Below, in pieces: positions 24,106 to 35,265 of a stretch of 64,000 bases of DNA (positions are counted from its first letter, which is position 1; each line of letters opens with the position of its first letter). The position numbers and the translations under genes were made by a program. This DNA is from Diphasiastrum complanatum (Eukaryota > Streptophyta > Lycopodiopsida > Lycopodiales > Lycopodiaceae): assembly GCA_029204225.1 (NCBI GenBank), contig CM055111.1, forward strand, positions 18,682,668-18,746,667. The letters are read 5' to 3'. The notes below the pieces were generated by a model. That model had not been told where the DNA came from. It was given only the letters and a program-made list of their open reading frames with translations, and did not search any database.

Positions 24106-26345
24106 TGATGGAATTGGCCCCTATCATTCAAATTTTATGTCTATCACTATAGATAGCTTGATTGTGGCCCTTATCACTCAAGGTTGGCCATTGGGTGATT
24201 AAATTAGAGTAGCCTTGAGTGTAGGACATTCAAATCTATTGGTCGAGATACCTTGAGTGCTATGTTGCAATTATGCTCCTTATCACTCAACATAGTTCAT
24301 CGACTAATCATAATTCATAGCTCAGTGAATAGGCTCCTTTTAAATATCTGCCCAAATTTTATATCTGTCAATCGAGGTAGCTTGATTTTGGATCTTATCA
24401 CTCAAAATTGTCCATTGAGTGATAAAAGTAGAGGAATTTTGAGTCTAGGATATTCAAATGAATCAAATTGATGTGGTCCTTATCACTTGTTGACATCATA
24501 TCTGATCAATAATTTGAATTAATCGCATTTGATCCCTCCTTATTGAATTGGCCCCTATCACTTGAGATGGCTCAAATTCATATCTACCACCCACCTTGAT
24601 GTCTAACATTCAAGACAGGTCAATTTTGCCCTCATTACTTGAAATTGTCCATTGAGTGATCAAATTAGAGGAATATTTGATTTAGGACATTCAAATAGCT
24701 CAAATTTGATGTTTATTGCTCGAGATAGATTGATATGTCTATGTTACAAGTTTGCTTCTTATCACTCAATGAATTTCAACTTTAGGATATTCAATTTGCT
24801 ATAGTTTGATCTCTTATTGATGAAAGTAGCTCCTATCACTCGATATAGCACAAAATTAATGTCTATCACTCAAGATAACTTGAATTTGATGCCATAGATG
24901 AGAAAACTCAAATTTGGTTCTTTGCAATAGACATGACTTACTAAATGATTGAAATCGACCAAAATTTAGTTTGGTACATTCAAATTTCTCAAGTTCCACC
25001 TCTCATCGATTGAATTGGTCCCTACCACATGAGATTGTCAAATTTGATGTTTGTAACTTCAAGTATCTCAAAATTGGCCTTTTTTACTTGAGGTTGTCGA
25101 TTGAGTGATCAAATCAAAGGAGTCTTTGCTTTAGAACCTTAAAACAAGTCGAGTTCAATCCATTTTCTATGCAACTCACCCCTATTGAATTTGATGTATG
25201 ATCATTTGAGATAGCTCAATTTTGTCTCTTATCATTTGAGATTGCTCATTGAGTGCTTAAATTAGAAGAATCTTGAGACTAGGACATTCAGGTAGCTCAA
25301 ATTTGATGTCTATTGTTTGAGAGCTCAAGTTTGATGTCTGACATGCGATTTTGGTCATTATCATCCAACAATGTGGCTCATTGAGTGAGCAAAATCGGTC
25401 AATATCAAGTTGGTACATTTAGGTTGATTGAGTTGTACTTCTTATCATTGAAATTGACCCATATCACAAAAGAGAGTTCAAATGTAATCTCCATCAATCG
25501 AGATAGCTCAATTTTGGTTGTTATAAGTTGAGGTTCTTCATAAAGTGATTGAATTCATAAAATCTTGGGCTTACAAAATCGGAGAACTCAAATTTAATGC
25601 CTATTATTTGGGATAGCTCAATTTTGATGTCTAACATGCAATTTGGTTTTTATGACTTGATGTAATTCATCAAGCAATCAAACTCAATCATTTTCAAGTT
25701 TAGGATGATTAGATCGCTTGACTTTGATCCCTCATCATGGAATTGGCCCCTACCACTCAAGATAGCTCAAATTTGATGTCTATCAATCAAGATAGCTCGA
25801 TTTTGGATTGGTAGATTGCTTGAGTTCGACTCCTGATCAACGGAATTGACCATATCACAAGACATAGGTCAAATTTTAGATGATTTAGTCGCGATAGCTC
25901 AATTTTGGCCATTATGTCCCATGTCACTCGATCAAGTTTAAGCTTAGGACAATTGGATTGCTTTAGTTTAATTCCTTTTGGATGGAAATGGCCCCTATCA
26001 CTCGAAATAGTTCAACTTTGAGGTGTGTCAATCAACAGTTTTGGCCCTTATCATTAGAAGTTGCTTCTAAAGTGATCAAATTCATGGAATCTCAAGCTTA
26101 CGAAATTTAGATATCTCAAATTTGATGCTAATCGCCCAAGCTGGCTCAAAGATCATGCCTAACATGTGGTTTTGGTCCTAATCACTCAACATAGTTCATT
26201 GATTGTGTTCAAACTCGATCCATCTCAAGTTTACGACACTTACATCACTTGAGTTTGGTCTAGCCGTATTAATGGATTTGCCCCTACACTTGTGATGCTC
26301 AAATTTCATTTTTATCACTCGAGGTAATTCGAATTTGATTCCTAT
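24106..26345. repeat. Highly degenerate phrase-like tandem array
   Basis: About 2.2 kb built from recurring short phrases: GAATTGGCCCCTATCACT, GAGATAGCTCAAATTTGATG, TTTTGGxCCTTATCACTCAA, CATTGAGTGATCAAATT and TTTAGGACATTCAAAT. The GAATTGGCCCC phrase or a variant starts near 24111, 24545, 24822, 25012, 25450, 25740, 25843, 25985 and 26275. The spacings are 434, 277, 190, 438, 290, 103, 142 and 290 bases; several are close to multiples of about 144. TCACTCAA and TTGAGTGA often flank a short spacer, giving small hairpins. No coding frame persists. Confidence 0.8.
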
Positions 26346-26382
26346 GAATGAGAAAGCACAATTTTTTTTGAAACTTGTACCC

Positions 26383-26418
26383 CCACCCCCCCCCCCCGTC
26401 TCTCTCTCTCTCTCTCCC
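26383..26418. repeat. Poly-C then (CT)n tract
   Basis: CCCCACCCCC-type run followed by TCTCTCTCTC. It closes the degenerate array region. Confidence 0.9.
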
Positions 26419-26772
26419 TTATGCACGCGCGAATGCTCGGAAAAAACTATATAGTATAGGCATGAAACCAACACAATTTCTCAAAAACCAGTATGATAAA
26501 ATTTTGACGACTTTTTTAGATTAGCATAGGAACCCTGTTATGAGTAATAGTCTTAAAATAATCCAGAATCTTTATAATTGGAGTCCTTTTCGAGGATAAT
26601 TCAAAAAAGAGTTTGCCAGCACCGGCTCAGCTCTCTCTCGCCCTTCCATGGTGCAATCAGGGTACCTACGTCGGGGTACCTAAAGGCTAACGGGTAAAAA
26701 TCACTAAAACCACCCGCGTGAGGTGGATGGCATGGGTCACATCGATGGACGAATGACATGAGGTGTTGCACT

Positions 26773-26848
26773 GGCGCACCAGTTGCAATTGGGCAAGAGG
26801 TGGATGCTCTGGCGCACCAGTTGCAATTGGGCAAGAGGTGGATGCTCT
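26773..26848. repeat. 38-bp perfect tandem duplication
   Basis: Two identical adjacent copies of a 38-base unit beginning GGCGCACCAGTTGCAATTGG and ending GGATGCTCT. This is probably a recent slippage or repair event. Confidence 0.95.
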
Positions 26849-26899
26849 GCCAGGTAACTGAAGATTTTCATTGGTTGCCATTTTGGCCATCTAGAGAAA

Positions 26900-28083
26900 G
26901 AGAAAGAGATTGAAATCTTGGGGCTTTTAAAATTGAAATTTTGGGGCTTTTAAAGCTAACGATCCTTGAATTGGGTCTTGATTTTGGGGATTTTGGAGCT
27001 CTTCGGGCCATACTTTCCCACGCTATTCCTCTCCTCTGCTCGCCCTTCTCTCCTAGTCCACCATCACGCTCATCCTGCTCTCCTCTTACGTTCTATTGTT
27101 GCGCTCATCCACCATCGCATGCTGATCTTGGTGATCGTCCACCATCGCAGGTACGTTCTCTCTCTCATATGTTTTTAGGGCGGATATGGTGAAAAAAACA
27201 AACAAGATCTACTTTTTTGAAGAAGTGATTGTTTTTCATTTCTTTTTATGGAGTGAAAATGTTCTTGCATCTAGATGCTGCAGCCATCAGATCTTGTGAA
27301 GCGCTTAAAGCTTCTTGTTGAATCCTGAAATTCCATAGCTTTTTGACAACTGCTCACCACTGTTACTGATCTTCGAGCTCCCTGTCTTTTGTCAGAGGCT
27401 ATGCAAGTGGTTTGCACAGCTTCTACTTGCAGTGATTATCGGCATTTCAGTTGAGTGATTCATAGGGATCTCAAGGTATGTCAATCTAACATCATATAAG
27501 ATCAATCTCAACTTCTTTGCAAGTCATTTGTGGGACTCTAACCTCCGTTTGTATCTGCTCTGTTGAGTTTTCCCTCTGCCCTGTCACAAGAGATGAGAGC
27601 TAAAATTTCCAAAACTGTTTGTGATTCATTGCAATCTGACCTGATACGAAACAAGGATGCAAAAATGGATAGTATCACGAGATGGGTTCTAAGTTCATGG
27701 GAGAATCGCCATATGTGGTCACATTCCAAGAAGCCCGTAATATATGCATATCTTCAGTTTCATGTAGAATGTAAGTTGTAGCTTCTCATAGTCTGTTAGG
27801 CAACAGTAGATTATTCAATATAACGTATATATTTCTGATGCAATAGCTAACATTCAGGGATCTCCATTTGTTGTAATCTGAATATAGCCACTTATAAGCT
27901 GCGAGATTTCCATGAAATTTATTTGCATGTGGTTTTGAGTTATCACAAAATTAAGGCTGATAGTGATAAGTATAGTATCTTAGTATCACAGCTTGTAGAA
28001 TTAGTATCTAAAGGCTTCTTGAAGATCTTGCAGGAGATTTTGGACTGGCAAAGGACCTCATGGAAGATGATCTAGCTTCTTCT
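26900..28083 (+). pseudogene. NEK-like (NIMA-related) protein kinase pseudogene
   Basis: A CT-rich first-exon-like region ends in a CGCAGGTACG donor (about 27150). An exon at 27396-27475, with a TTTTGTCAG acceptor and AAG/GTATGT donor, reads LCKWFAQLLLAV, then after a one-base frameshift and a stop, VIHRDLK, the kinase catalytic loop. An exon at 28034-28083, with a TCTTGCAG acceptor and TCT/GTAAGT donor, reads GDFGLAKDLMEDDLASS, the DFG motif and activation segment in the wording typical of plant NEK kinases (family knowledge). The exon expected between them, and everything after the activation loop, was not found. The frameshift and stop make it a pseudogene. Confidence 0.65.
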
Positions 28084-28540
28084 GTAAGTTAAGGAACATC
28101 TGACCATTTAGATATGCATAATATTTTGTGATAGTTTAAGGTATTGCTAACTTTGTTGAACCATGTTTTTCCACCAATTTGTGAATTATTAATCCAGTCG
28201 GATGAGTGCCTGTTACTGTAGATTTGGCTCTTTCTTACGTCTACTAAGCCATATCTTCAGAAAATAAAACTGTTTGCCTTTGTACATGTTTTATAACATG
28301 TATCAAAAATTAATACATCAACAGTAATGCTACTCAGAGTTTGATCATATGATGCTCGTGTTGTCTACTAGAACTCACTCATTCATACGTGTTTCTGCAG
28401 ATATTTTCCTAGTTCCACACTACTGTGCAATCACAAGGCACAACCTTTATGTTTTACACTGGTTAAGCCTATAGATGTGCTTGTAGGAACTTAGGTTTGA
28501 AGGAACATAGGTTTCAAAATTATTATTAAATGTGCTTGCT
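28084..28540. other. Unassigned stretch after the kinase pseudogene
   Basis: No exon continuing the kinase (expected VGTPxYMxPE) is visible. AT-rich and without recognised repeats. Confidence 0.3.
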
Positions 28541-28816
28541 TAACAATGCATCAAAAAACTAGAAAATAAATCTTGATCTAGATTACCAATTTGACACATA
28601 ACAAGTATGGATAATCAATAAACAAGATCAAAGACCCAAATCCGAGTCCACACATGTGTACTACAGGCTGTAGTATGTCCTTAAAATTGAGAAACAAGTA
28701 GAAATTGATTTGGTTTCATTTGGATCACAAAAACTCAATGTACGTAGTGAACTAGCTTGAGATTGCCAATGAGCTCCAAAACATTTTCTCTCTTCTCACT
28801 ATGGGAGCTTGGCATC
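28541..28816 (-). mobile_element. copia LTR fragment (3' half)
   Basis: Collinear with 32172-32420 (same orientation) and inverted relative to 3340-3604. Shared words include CTTGATCTAGATT, CCAATTTGACA, TTGGTTTCATTTGGA and TCTTCTCACTATGG. It is cut at 28816 by element X copy B. Confidence 0.7.
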
Positions 28817-30974
28817 CACACTTTCAAAAAGTGTTTATTCAAATGAATTTATACTAATATAACTTTGAAAAGTCAAACTCTAAGTCTAATATGAAAATTG
28901 GCCTCAATTGCCAAACATATAAATATGACAAAAATAGCAAAACTAGCTGAAATTTCTCACATATGGATCCATTTATCCTGAAGATCCAGATATCAGCTTA
29001 TGTCCAAATTGTAAGTCCGTTAGTAATCTTCTCAAACTTGTATGTGAAGGAAACAATGGATTACTTGAATATTGTCAAAGGTTGCATGACATTGGCTTGC
29101 ATAATGCAAATTGTTGAGTCTCAATCAACATTGCAGTGTGCTAATGAACAATTGCAATATTATGTGCAACACTCTAGTAATGAAAACATTGCACTCAAGC
29201 ATGTTATATCAGAGTTGAATACTACAATAACAAGTCTTCAGAGATAAAAAACCAAGATATGTCAGAATCATTGGAGAAGTTGTGATCCGAAAGTTTAAAA
29301 TCAATTGTTGATGTGGAAATGATCAAGAAAGACAGTGATGAAAAAGAAACGAAAAAGAGTAACGAAGAGGAACATTGATGGTTTATCTTTACATAGCGAC
29401 AATCAGAAGAAAAGAATTTGAACATTCAAATATGTTAGATTATAAATTTTTTGCTTCATTTGTATGTTTTTATTTAATTTTGGTTTGTTTCAATTGCATT
29501 ATCAATTTTATTGTTGACTACACATCATATGGCTTTGATATGTGTGTTGCAGATCATGCTTGGTTGCAAAGGACTATTTCAAAAATCGATCATGCATTGG
29601 AGAATCTTTAAGTCATGTTCTCCCAAGAAAGTCAACAAAAGCAATGATGAAAAATGATCGATTTCAAAAAATGGAAAATGAAATTACACAAATAGTTTTG
29701 AGTAAGAATCAAACTTATTTGGATGCAAATGTGATACAAGGTGCACGTGATCAGGCTGGAATTAGCAAAATGCTTATTCTACATTTTTCAGAATAGTTCA
29801 AGAAGCATTCTCTCAAGTGGAAATTAAGAAAACTTATCTTCTTCGTCCATATCGAGTAACATTAGCAAGAAATTATTCCAACAAGGGAATGTTCAAGGTT
29901 GTTGGCCAACCATTTCATATAAATGATTTATACAAATTTGAAAGTGGTGAACTTAAATACAACGATTGCAACAATATTTTTCTTGATGTCAAAAATGTCT
30001 TAAAATACATTATTTGATTCTATGAACTACATGAACATCAAACAAATGGAAAGTTGATTATTGTGATGAAACTAGACAAATCTGGAATCATCAAAGGTCA
30101 AAAGCTAGAACGGGTGAGTGTCACTTTGATGAACAAGATATCAGATACCAATGATAGCACATTTAGTGTTCAATCAGAAAATCACATATGGTGGATAGTT
30201 GCATTCTATGTACATTTGACATATTTCTACTCAATTTGTTTAGGTACACTTCTATTTTTGAATACATGATTAATGCAGCATCCATTACTTGCTTTTTTAC
30301 AGGTTTTCAAAGAGGATCATAATGTTCTCTCATGGATATTTTTGCGTACAAATTATGGCGAAATTACAAAGGGACATTTGGAGGGTCAAAAACTTGCAGT
30401 GGAAAATCATGGATGTTTTCAAATCCAATGGCATCTTGCAAGTTATTTAAAAACACTAAAATGTATGTATAATGTCTCTCATGGGACAACATCAAAGCAT
30501 CTTTGTATTTAGTGTGTGAAGAATTGCTACGATATGAGTTTGGGATGAGCAAACAATGGCCCAACAAGAGAAGTAGAAGATCCAAATCTAAAAGGTGTTT
30601 TGCCAATTCCACTGAAATATGTTCATATATGCACATTGCATGTTGAGGTACATGTGAGGTACATGTGATTGAGAGACTTTTAATCTTCACATTCTATTTG
30701 CTTGGAATACAAAACCAGAGTCCCTGTCTAAATCAGCTATCAAAAAGTTGGAAGAAGTTCTCTCAAAAACATGACTACATGAAAGGAAATGTCACAATTG
30801 AAAAAAGTGAGAAACTGTCTGGAAAGCTAGGAAATGTTCCTATTAAGCCATCAATTGGAGGTGCTAAAGCAAGGATATTCATATCCAATCACACTTGCAA
30901 ATAATCCGATATCACTTATTGTATTTGGAAAGATATTGTTTCAGTAACACAAGAGAATAGGAGAAGTACTCGAA
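28817..30974 (+). mobile_element. Element X, copy B
   Basis: Second copy of the unit at 499-3052, without the 420-bp insertion. Patches readable here are SKNQTYLDANVIQGARDQAG (about 29702-29760), QVEIKKTYLLRPYRVTLARN (about 29812-29870), the adjoining FKVVGQPFHINDLYKFESG, KLDKSGIIKGQKLERVSVT (about 30066-30125), and the exon at 30303-30512 with WHLASYLKTLKCMYNVSHG. A GTxxGT donor-like site and TTTTTACAG acceptor around 30210-30302 suggest an intron. Frameshifts and stops indicate decay, mostly shared with copy A. It splits an LTR on its left and lies next to the 3' end of an LTR and a PBS on its right. Confidence 0.65.
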
Positions 30975-31046
30975 TGCAAAAAGCACAAGTGTGGAAGAAC
31001 TTTGACATGCTCCCATTTATGGTCCAAAAAGTATTGTACTTTCACA
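30975..31046 (+). mobile_element. 3' end of a copia 5' LTR
   Basis: Ends TACTTTCACA immediately before a PBS. Only about 70 bases remain right of element X. Confidence 0.5.
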
Positions 31047-31059
31047 TGGTATCAGATCC
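31047..31059 (+). promoter_or_regulatory. Primer-binding site
   Basis: TGGTATCAGATCC, a close match to the initiator-Met tRNA PBS of plant LTR retrotransposons, directly after an LTR ending in CA. Confidence 0.8.
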
Positions 31060-31677
31060 AAGTACAAGGGCTTGAATCATTGATCAAATCAAATCCATTT
31101 TTAGCAAGTATTGGTGCTAAAAACTAGTTTTGTGAGGGCGATCTAGAAGCTAAGGTTTGGTGAGGGGATTTGATTCCAAAGTTTGTAGGGTTCAAAATCC
31201 ATATTGTTCACACGTGTGAGCATCTCTGAACCTGCATTTAATGTATGATATTCATTTGATCATTAAAAATTCAATTTGAGAGATCTTGATGTGATTATTA
31301 GTGGAAATCTTGAAATAAACTACCAAGTTTGAGTGCCATTGATTAGATTTGAATTTGATTCATGAAATCTAAATAATAAAGGCTGAAATGAAGTCCTATT
31401 AAAGTCACTTACAGGTCTTGAAAGTACATCAAGAGGTGTGAGGGAGATTGAGTAATTTTTGTGTCCAAAAATAGCCAAGAATGGCAAGATTTGTTTGAAA
31501 GTAGATTTCACATCATCTTATCTTCATTTCAACTTTGTGAGGGAGTGGTAGAACTGAGATTATAAGTCCATTTGTTGGATTAGAAATTTAATTTGAGTCA
31601 AACACTACAAGTGTGAGACCTTTGTGAGTTTCAAAGTTAATCAAATCTATTTCTTGTGTGTAGAATTCACTAGTAAG
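31060..31677 (+). mobile_element. copia 5' leader
   Basis: Untranslated leader between PBS and gag. Its part from about 31200 is matched by 40926-41385 (shared CCATTGATTAGATTTGAATT, ATAGCCAAGAATGGCAAGA and TTATAAGTCCATTTGTTGGA), so that fragment is from the same family. Confidence 0.65.
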
Positions 31678-32165
31678 ATGGGATCGATTGGAGTATACCT
31701 TCTAGAAGCTAGTGAGAGATTGAATTCTACTAATTATGCTATTTGGAAGGTTAGGATGGAGTCACTAATGGTGTTCCAAGACTTTATGAGTTCTTGATTG
31801 AGGATGAAGATGAACCTCTAGGTGCACAGAAGTTAGTGAGATACAAAAAGAGATTTAGGCTTGCACTTCATTGTGTGGGGATGAATTTTAGCAATGAGCT
31901 TTTGAGAGAACGATCATCATGTACAAGTGCTAAAGAGGCTTGGAATTATTTAAAATCGATCTATGAATCTAGAAACACTTCTAGAGTACTTATGCTTAGA
32001 AATCAAATTTTGCAAAGCACGAAGAGAAGTGAGGAGAGTGCACCTGATTATGTGCTTAGAATCAAGTCTCTAAACAGGGAGTTGGCTTCCATTGGAGAAA
32101 AAATTCAAGATGGAGAGCTTGTATAGATTGTCCTTAATGGTCTAGGAAATGATTTTTCAAATTTG
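31678..32165 (+). pseudogene. Ty1/copia gag (UBN2 type), truncated
   Basis: An ATG at 31678 opens GSIGVYLLEASERLNSTNYA, then IWKVRMESLM. After a frameshift near 31790 a 110-codon frame reads RYKKRFRLALHCVGMNFSNE, AKEAWNYLKSIYESRN and DYVLRIKSLNRELASIGEKI. This is the usual order of a copia gag: substrate-like N-terminus, AWxxLxxxYE motif, and the L-x3-L-x3-G region. A minus-strand LTR of another insertion cuts it off at about 32172. No zinc knuckle remains. Confidence 0.85.
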
Positions 32166-32171
32166 GTCCAA

Positions 32172-32774
32172 AGCTAGTCAACAAAATCTTGATCTAGATT
32201 GGCAATTTGACAAATAAAAAGCATCGATTATCAAATCAAAGATCAAGAACATAGATTCGAGCCCACATGTGTGAAGAGAAGCCTGTTGTACGGCCTGTAG
32301 ACAGTGTTTGAAGTGTACTAAGTGTTGGTTTCATTTGGAACAAAGAAAAAAAATTGTACATAGAGAGCAGATCTGAAATTGCCAATGTGCTCCAGAAATA
32401 ATCTATCTTCTCACTATGGAGAGATGGAATACATAGCAAAACTCACTGCCTTTTTAAAGTTAGGTGAATTTCTAGCATGTAATAAGGAGGTTATCTCAAC
32501 CTTTTTGCCCTAAAATGAAATCCTAGCCTATTTCCTAGAGTCATGCTTGATAGATAGCTAGTTGGTCAAAATCTCATCATAAATCAAGGTCTAGACCCTA
32601 TAAAGTAGGGATCTCTACTAAATAGACACAACCACTTCTTTTGACTTGAGCTAACCTACTTTAGGAGTAGATTGCCACATGGCACTTTAGCCATACATGT
32701 GTGGAATCCAATTATAGACAAAAATGTACAATATGCTACATGGCTACATTTGCCAAAGTTGGCAATTTTTCACA
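32172..32774 (-). mobile_element. copia 3' LTR
   Basis: Starts TGTGAAAAATTGCC (32774) directly after a purine-rich GAGGAGGAG tract at the end of the minus-strand RNase H gene, and runs to about 32172. About 600 bases. Related LTR fragments lie at 3053-3603 (inverted) and 28541-28816. It interrupts the plus-strand gag on its left. Confidence 0.7.
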
Positions 32775-33578
32775 CTCCTCCTCAAATCTAGCCTTGGAAA
32801 CAATAGTGCTTTTAACAATCACTCCAATTGAAAATATAAGCTTGACAAATGAGTCTTTAGGGAAAGATTTAGTAAACAAATCAGCCAAGCAACTTGACGA
32901 TGGCACATGTTGGAGCTTGATATCTTTGGCTTGCACTTTCTCCCTCACAAAATGATGAGCAATCTCGATGTGCTTGCTCCTTGAATGGAATGTAGGATTA
33001 GTGGCAAGTGATTGGGATGATTGGTTGTCACAATAGATGATTGGGATCTCCTCCTTGATGACATGTAGCTCCACCAATAGCCTTTTGAGCCACAAGACCT
33101 CCTTGCATGTTGATGTCAAGACTGTATCTTGTTTTTTGGAAAGCCATGATACTAATCCATCACATAGAAAGGTGGCAAAAGCACTTGGTGATTTCCTATC
33201 CACTTTGTCACCTGCAAAATCCGAGTCACTATAGGCTCTTAAGCCAATATTAGTCCCTCTATACATTATGCCAAAATTTGTAGTAGATGAGATATATCTA
33301 AGAACTCTTTTGGCCATCTTCCAATGTGAAACTAAAGGACTTTGCATGAATTGACTTAACTTTCCAACACTGTAACTAATATCAGGTGCAGTTATAGTCA
33401 AATATGTTAAGGAGCCTACAAGGCTTCTATACAAAGTGATGTCCTCAAAGGATGCTTCATCACCATCAGTAGATGCTTTTATATGTTGCTCCATTGGAGT
33501 CTCAATGACTTTACAATTCTTTATTCCAAATCTATCTTGGATGGATGTAGCATACTTAGATTGACACCTTTCCTTCAT
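32736..33578 (-). pseudogene. Ty1/copia RNase H region, 280-codon open frame
   Basis: The longest uninterrupted frame in the window. It reads the RT-RNase H linker (FGIKNCKVIETPMEQHIKAS, YRSLVGSLTYLTITAPDISY) and RNase H motifs (AYSDSDFAGDKVDRKSPSAF, SWLSKKQDTVLTSTCKE, IIYCDNQSSQSLATNP, KHIEIAHHFVREKV). The end runs into the LTR. Upstream, at about 33571, it is fused to the RT start motif (33579-33625), with the whole catalytic YVDD region deleted in between. The element is dead although this part is open. The usual E of STAEAE-like wording reads STCKE here. Confidence 0.85.
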
Positions 33579-33625
33579 GCTTTTGCTTGATGAAGCCCTC
33601 GGGTTGCCTCATGTAGATCTCCTCC
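33579..33625 (-). pseudogene. copia RT stub, same junction as copy A
   Basis: MRQPEGFIKQKHEG-like wording on the minus strand next to the gypsy-associated segment, identical in position to 3880-3925. It shows that the copia/gypsy junction was copied with the duplication. Confidence 0.7.
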
Positions 33626-34072
33626 TCCAAATAATGTAAGCTGAATAAAGGGCCATTGAAGATGATCTTTTTGTTGTATTTCCAAGGTCATAACCCAATA
33701 TATTAATGGCTAGATCCCTCTTAACAAAAACAATTTTAAATGTTCCTCTTGAGTAATTATGGCCTCCTAAGCAAATAGATAAGGCCTTAGTTGCCATTAT
33801 AACAGTGGCAAAAAATGGACTATAACTTGAATAATATATACAAATTTTTCTATTTACAGAACTTTTCAAGTAATGGGCGAACAACGATTCCTTTTGCCCA
33901 ACAGCTGATCCCTCGTGAAGTCCTCCATATCTCATTGTAAAGGAATCTATTTCGATGGTATTCTGCAAGGAATTCCAAATGATATATTTGGATTGAAGAA
34001 AAAAATGCTATCTCAAACTTTTATCTCTTGTATTTTAGAAAAAATATTACAATTACAAAATTATAAACCAAT
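33626..34072 (+). other. Segment upstream of gypsy gag, copy B
   Basis: Collinear with 3926-4365 at an offset of about 29705 bases, differing by scattered substitutions. No coding identity was recognised. Confidence 0.45.
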
Positions 34073-34770
34073 GCTATACCTTATAAGTTCATTTGAGCGT
34101 AGTCTAGATCTTGATCCTCCTAGTCCTCCAAGTCCACCTAGTTCACCACCACCTGATAATATGGCTGACCCAGCGCCACCCACATCTACAAAAATCAGAT
34201 ACGATTTTTTTAAGGGTCATCATCTGAAGATGCGGACAATTATTTGTCTCAATTTGAATCTATTACTATAGCAAATAAAAAACATACAGACGAGGACAAA
34301 GTTAGAATTTTGCCAGATCTTCTGCGAAAGCAGGTTAAGATTTGGTACAATCAATTAGTACCAGAAACGGTTAAAACTTGGAACGCTTTAAGAGCAGCTT
34401 TCCTTAAGAAGTTTAGGGAGATAGGATATTATAGAGGTAGAGACGTTCGTTATGAATTTCTTTGTCATAAACCCACTAGATACACCACCGTATTCAAAAT
34501 TATTTGGAAGACCGTTTCTAATGGATTTTATTATATTAAGAACTACAAGAGAATCATCGTATAAAGTATTATTAGAACGACCATGGCTCTACCAGGCCGA
34601 TGTCATAACCCACTGGAAGAAGAAGGAGATTACCTTCAGAGATCAGATGGAGACACCGACGGGGAAAAGTCATAAAAGAATTATGATATCCTGGGAAAAA
34701 GATAAGTACGTGAGACACCTACATCATCCTCGAGCTATACTTCAGAGGATGAAGGGCTTCAGTCCATAAG
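34073..34770 (+). pseudogene. Ty3/gypsy gag, copy B
   Basis: A Pro/Ser-rich leader is followed, after a frameshift near 34200, by the gag core LSQFESITIANKKHTDEDKV, LRKQVKIWYNQLVPETVKTW and NALRAAFLKKFREIGYYRG. The last matches the W-xx-L-xxAFxxxF signature of Ty3/gypsy gag. A second frame then reads NFFVINPLDTPPYSKLFGRP and LYQADVITHWKKKEITFRDQ, a module that recurs after protease (35085-35200). Frameshifts make it inactive. Confidence 0.8.
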
Positions 34771-34786
34771 GATTGAGGAAGGGGAG

Positions 34787-35265
34787 ATGTTTGTCACACT
34801 AAGTATACTTGCATATAGTAATAAAGTAGAATATATAGATAGAGGAGATTGTGGAGTCCCAGAAATTAGTGCTATTATAGGAGATCATACTATAGATAGA
34901 ATACTAATAGACTCAGGATCCAGTATCAACTTGATAACAGAAACAATGGTTAAGGAATTAGGACTAGAAAAACAGATACAGCCTATTACATACCATGAAA
35001 TCCATTTAGCAAACGCATCCAAATGCATACCAGTAGGTGAGCTAAAAGGTATTAGTGTAGTTATAGAGACATAGATGTTCATTATGAATTTCTTTGTCAT
35101 AAACCCAGTAGATACACCACCGTATTCAATATTATTTGGAAGATTGTGGCTAAATCAAGCAGATGCTATTATAAACTGGTCTACCAAACAAATATTTTTT
35201 CCAGGCGTTCTCACAACTAGTCCAATAGGTGGTCACCTTTTGAAATGGGGTGAGCAGACCTGCTG
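34787..35265 (+). pseudogene. Retropepsin-like protease of gypsy copy B
   Basis: The frame from 34787 has the aspartic protease active site DRILIDSGSSINLI (Asp about residue 42) and ELGLEKQIQPITYHEIHLAN. A TAG at 35072 ends it. After the stop, MNFFVINPVDTPPYSILFGR and LNQADAIINWSTKQIFFPG continue, the second copy of the 68-bp repeat also seen at 34444-34511. This domain is absent from copy A. Confidence 0.8.

Noticed and set aside
24106-26345. CRISPR-like array
   Set aside because: Repeats are degenerate, irregularly spaced and not separated by unique spacers, and the context is a plant-type nuclear genome.
24253-26474. Short frames within the degenerate array
   Set aside because: None is preserved between repeat units, so there is no sign of coding.
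27563-27781. 72-codon plus-strand frame inside the kinase pseudogene
   Set aside because: It lies between the two recognised kinase exons, does not resemble kinase sequence and has no splice-site support. Treated as intron.
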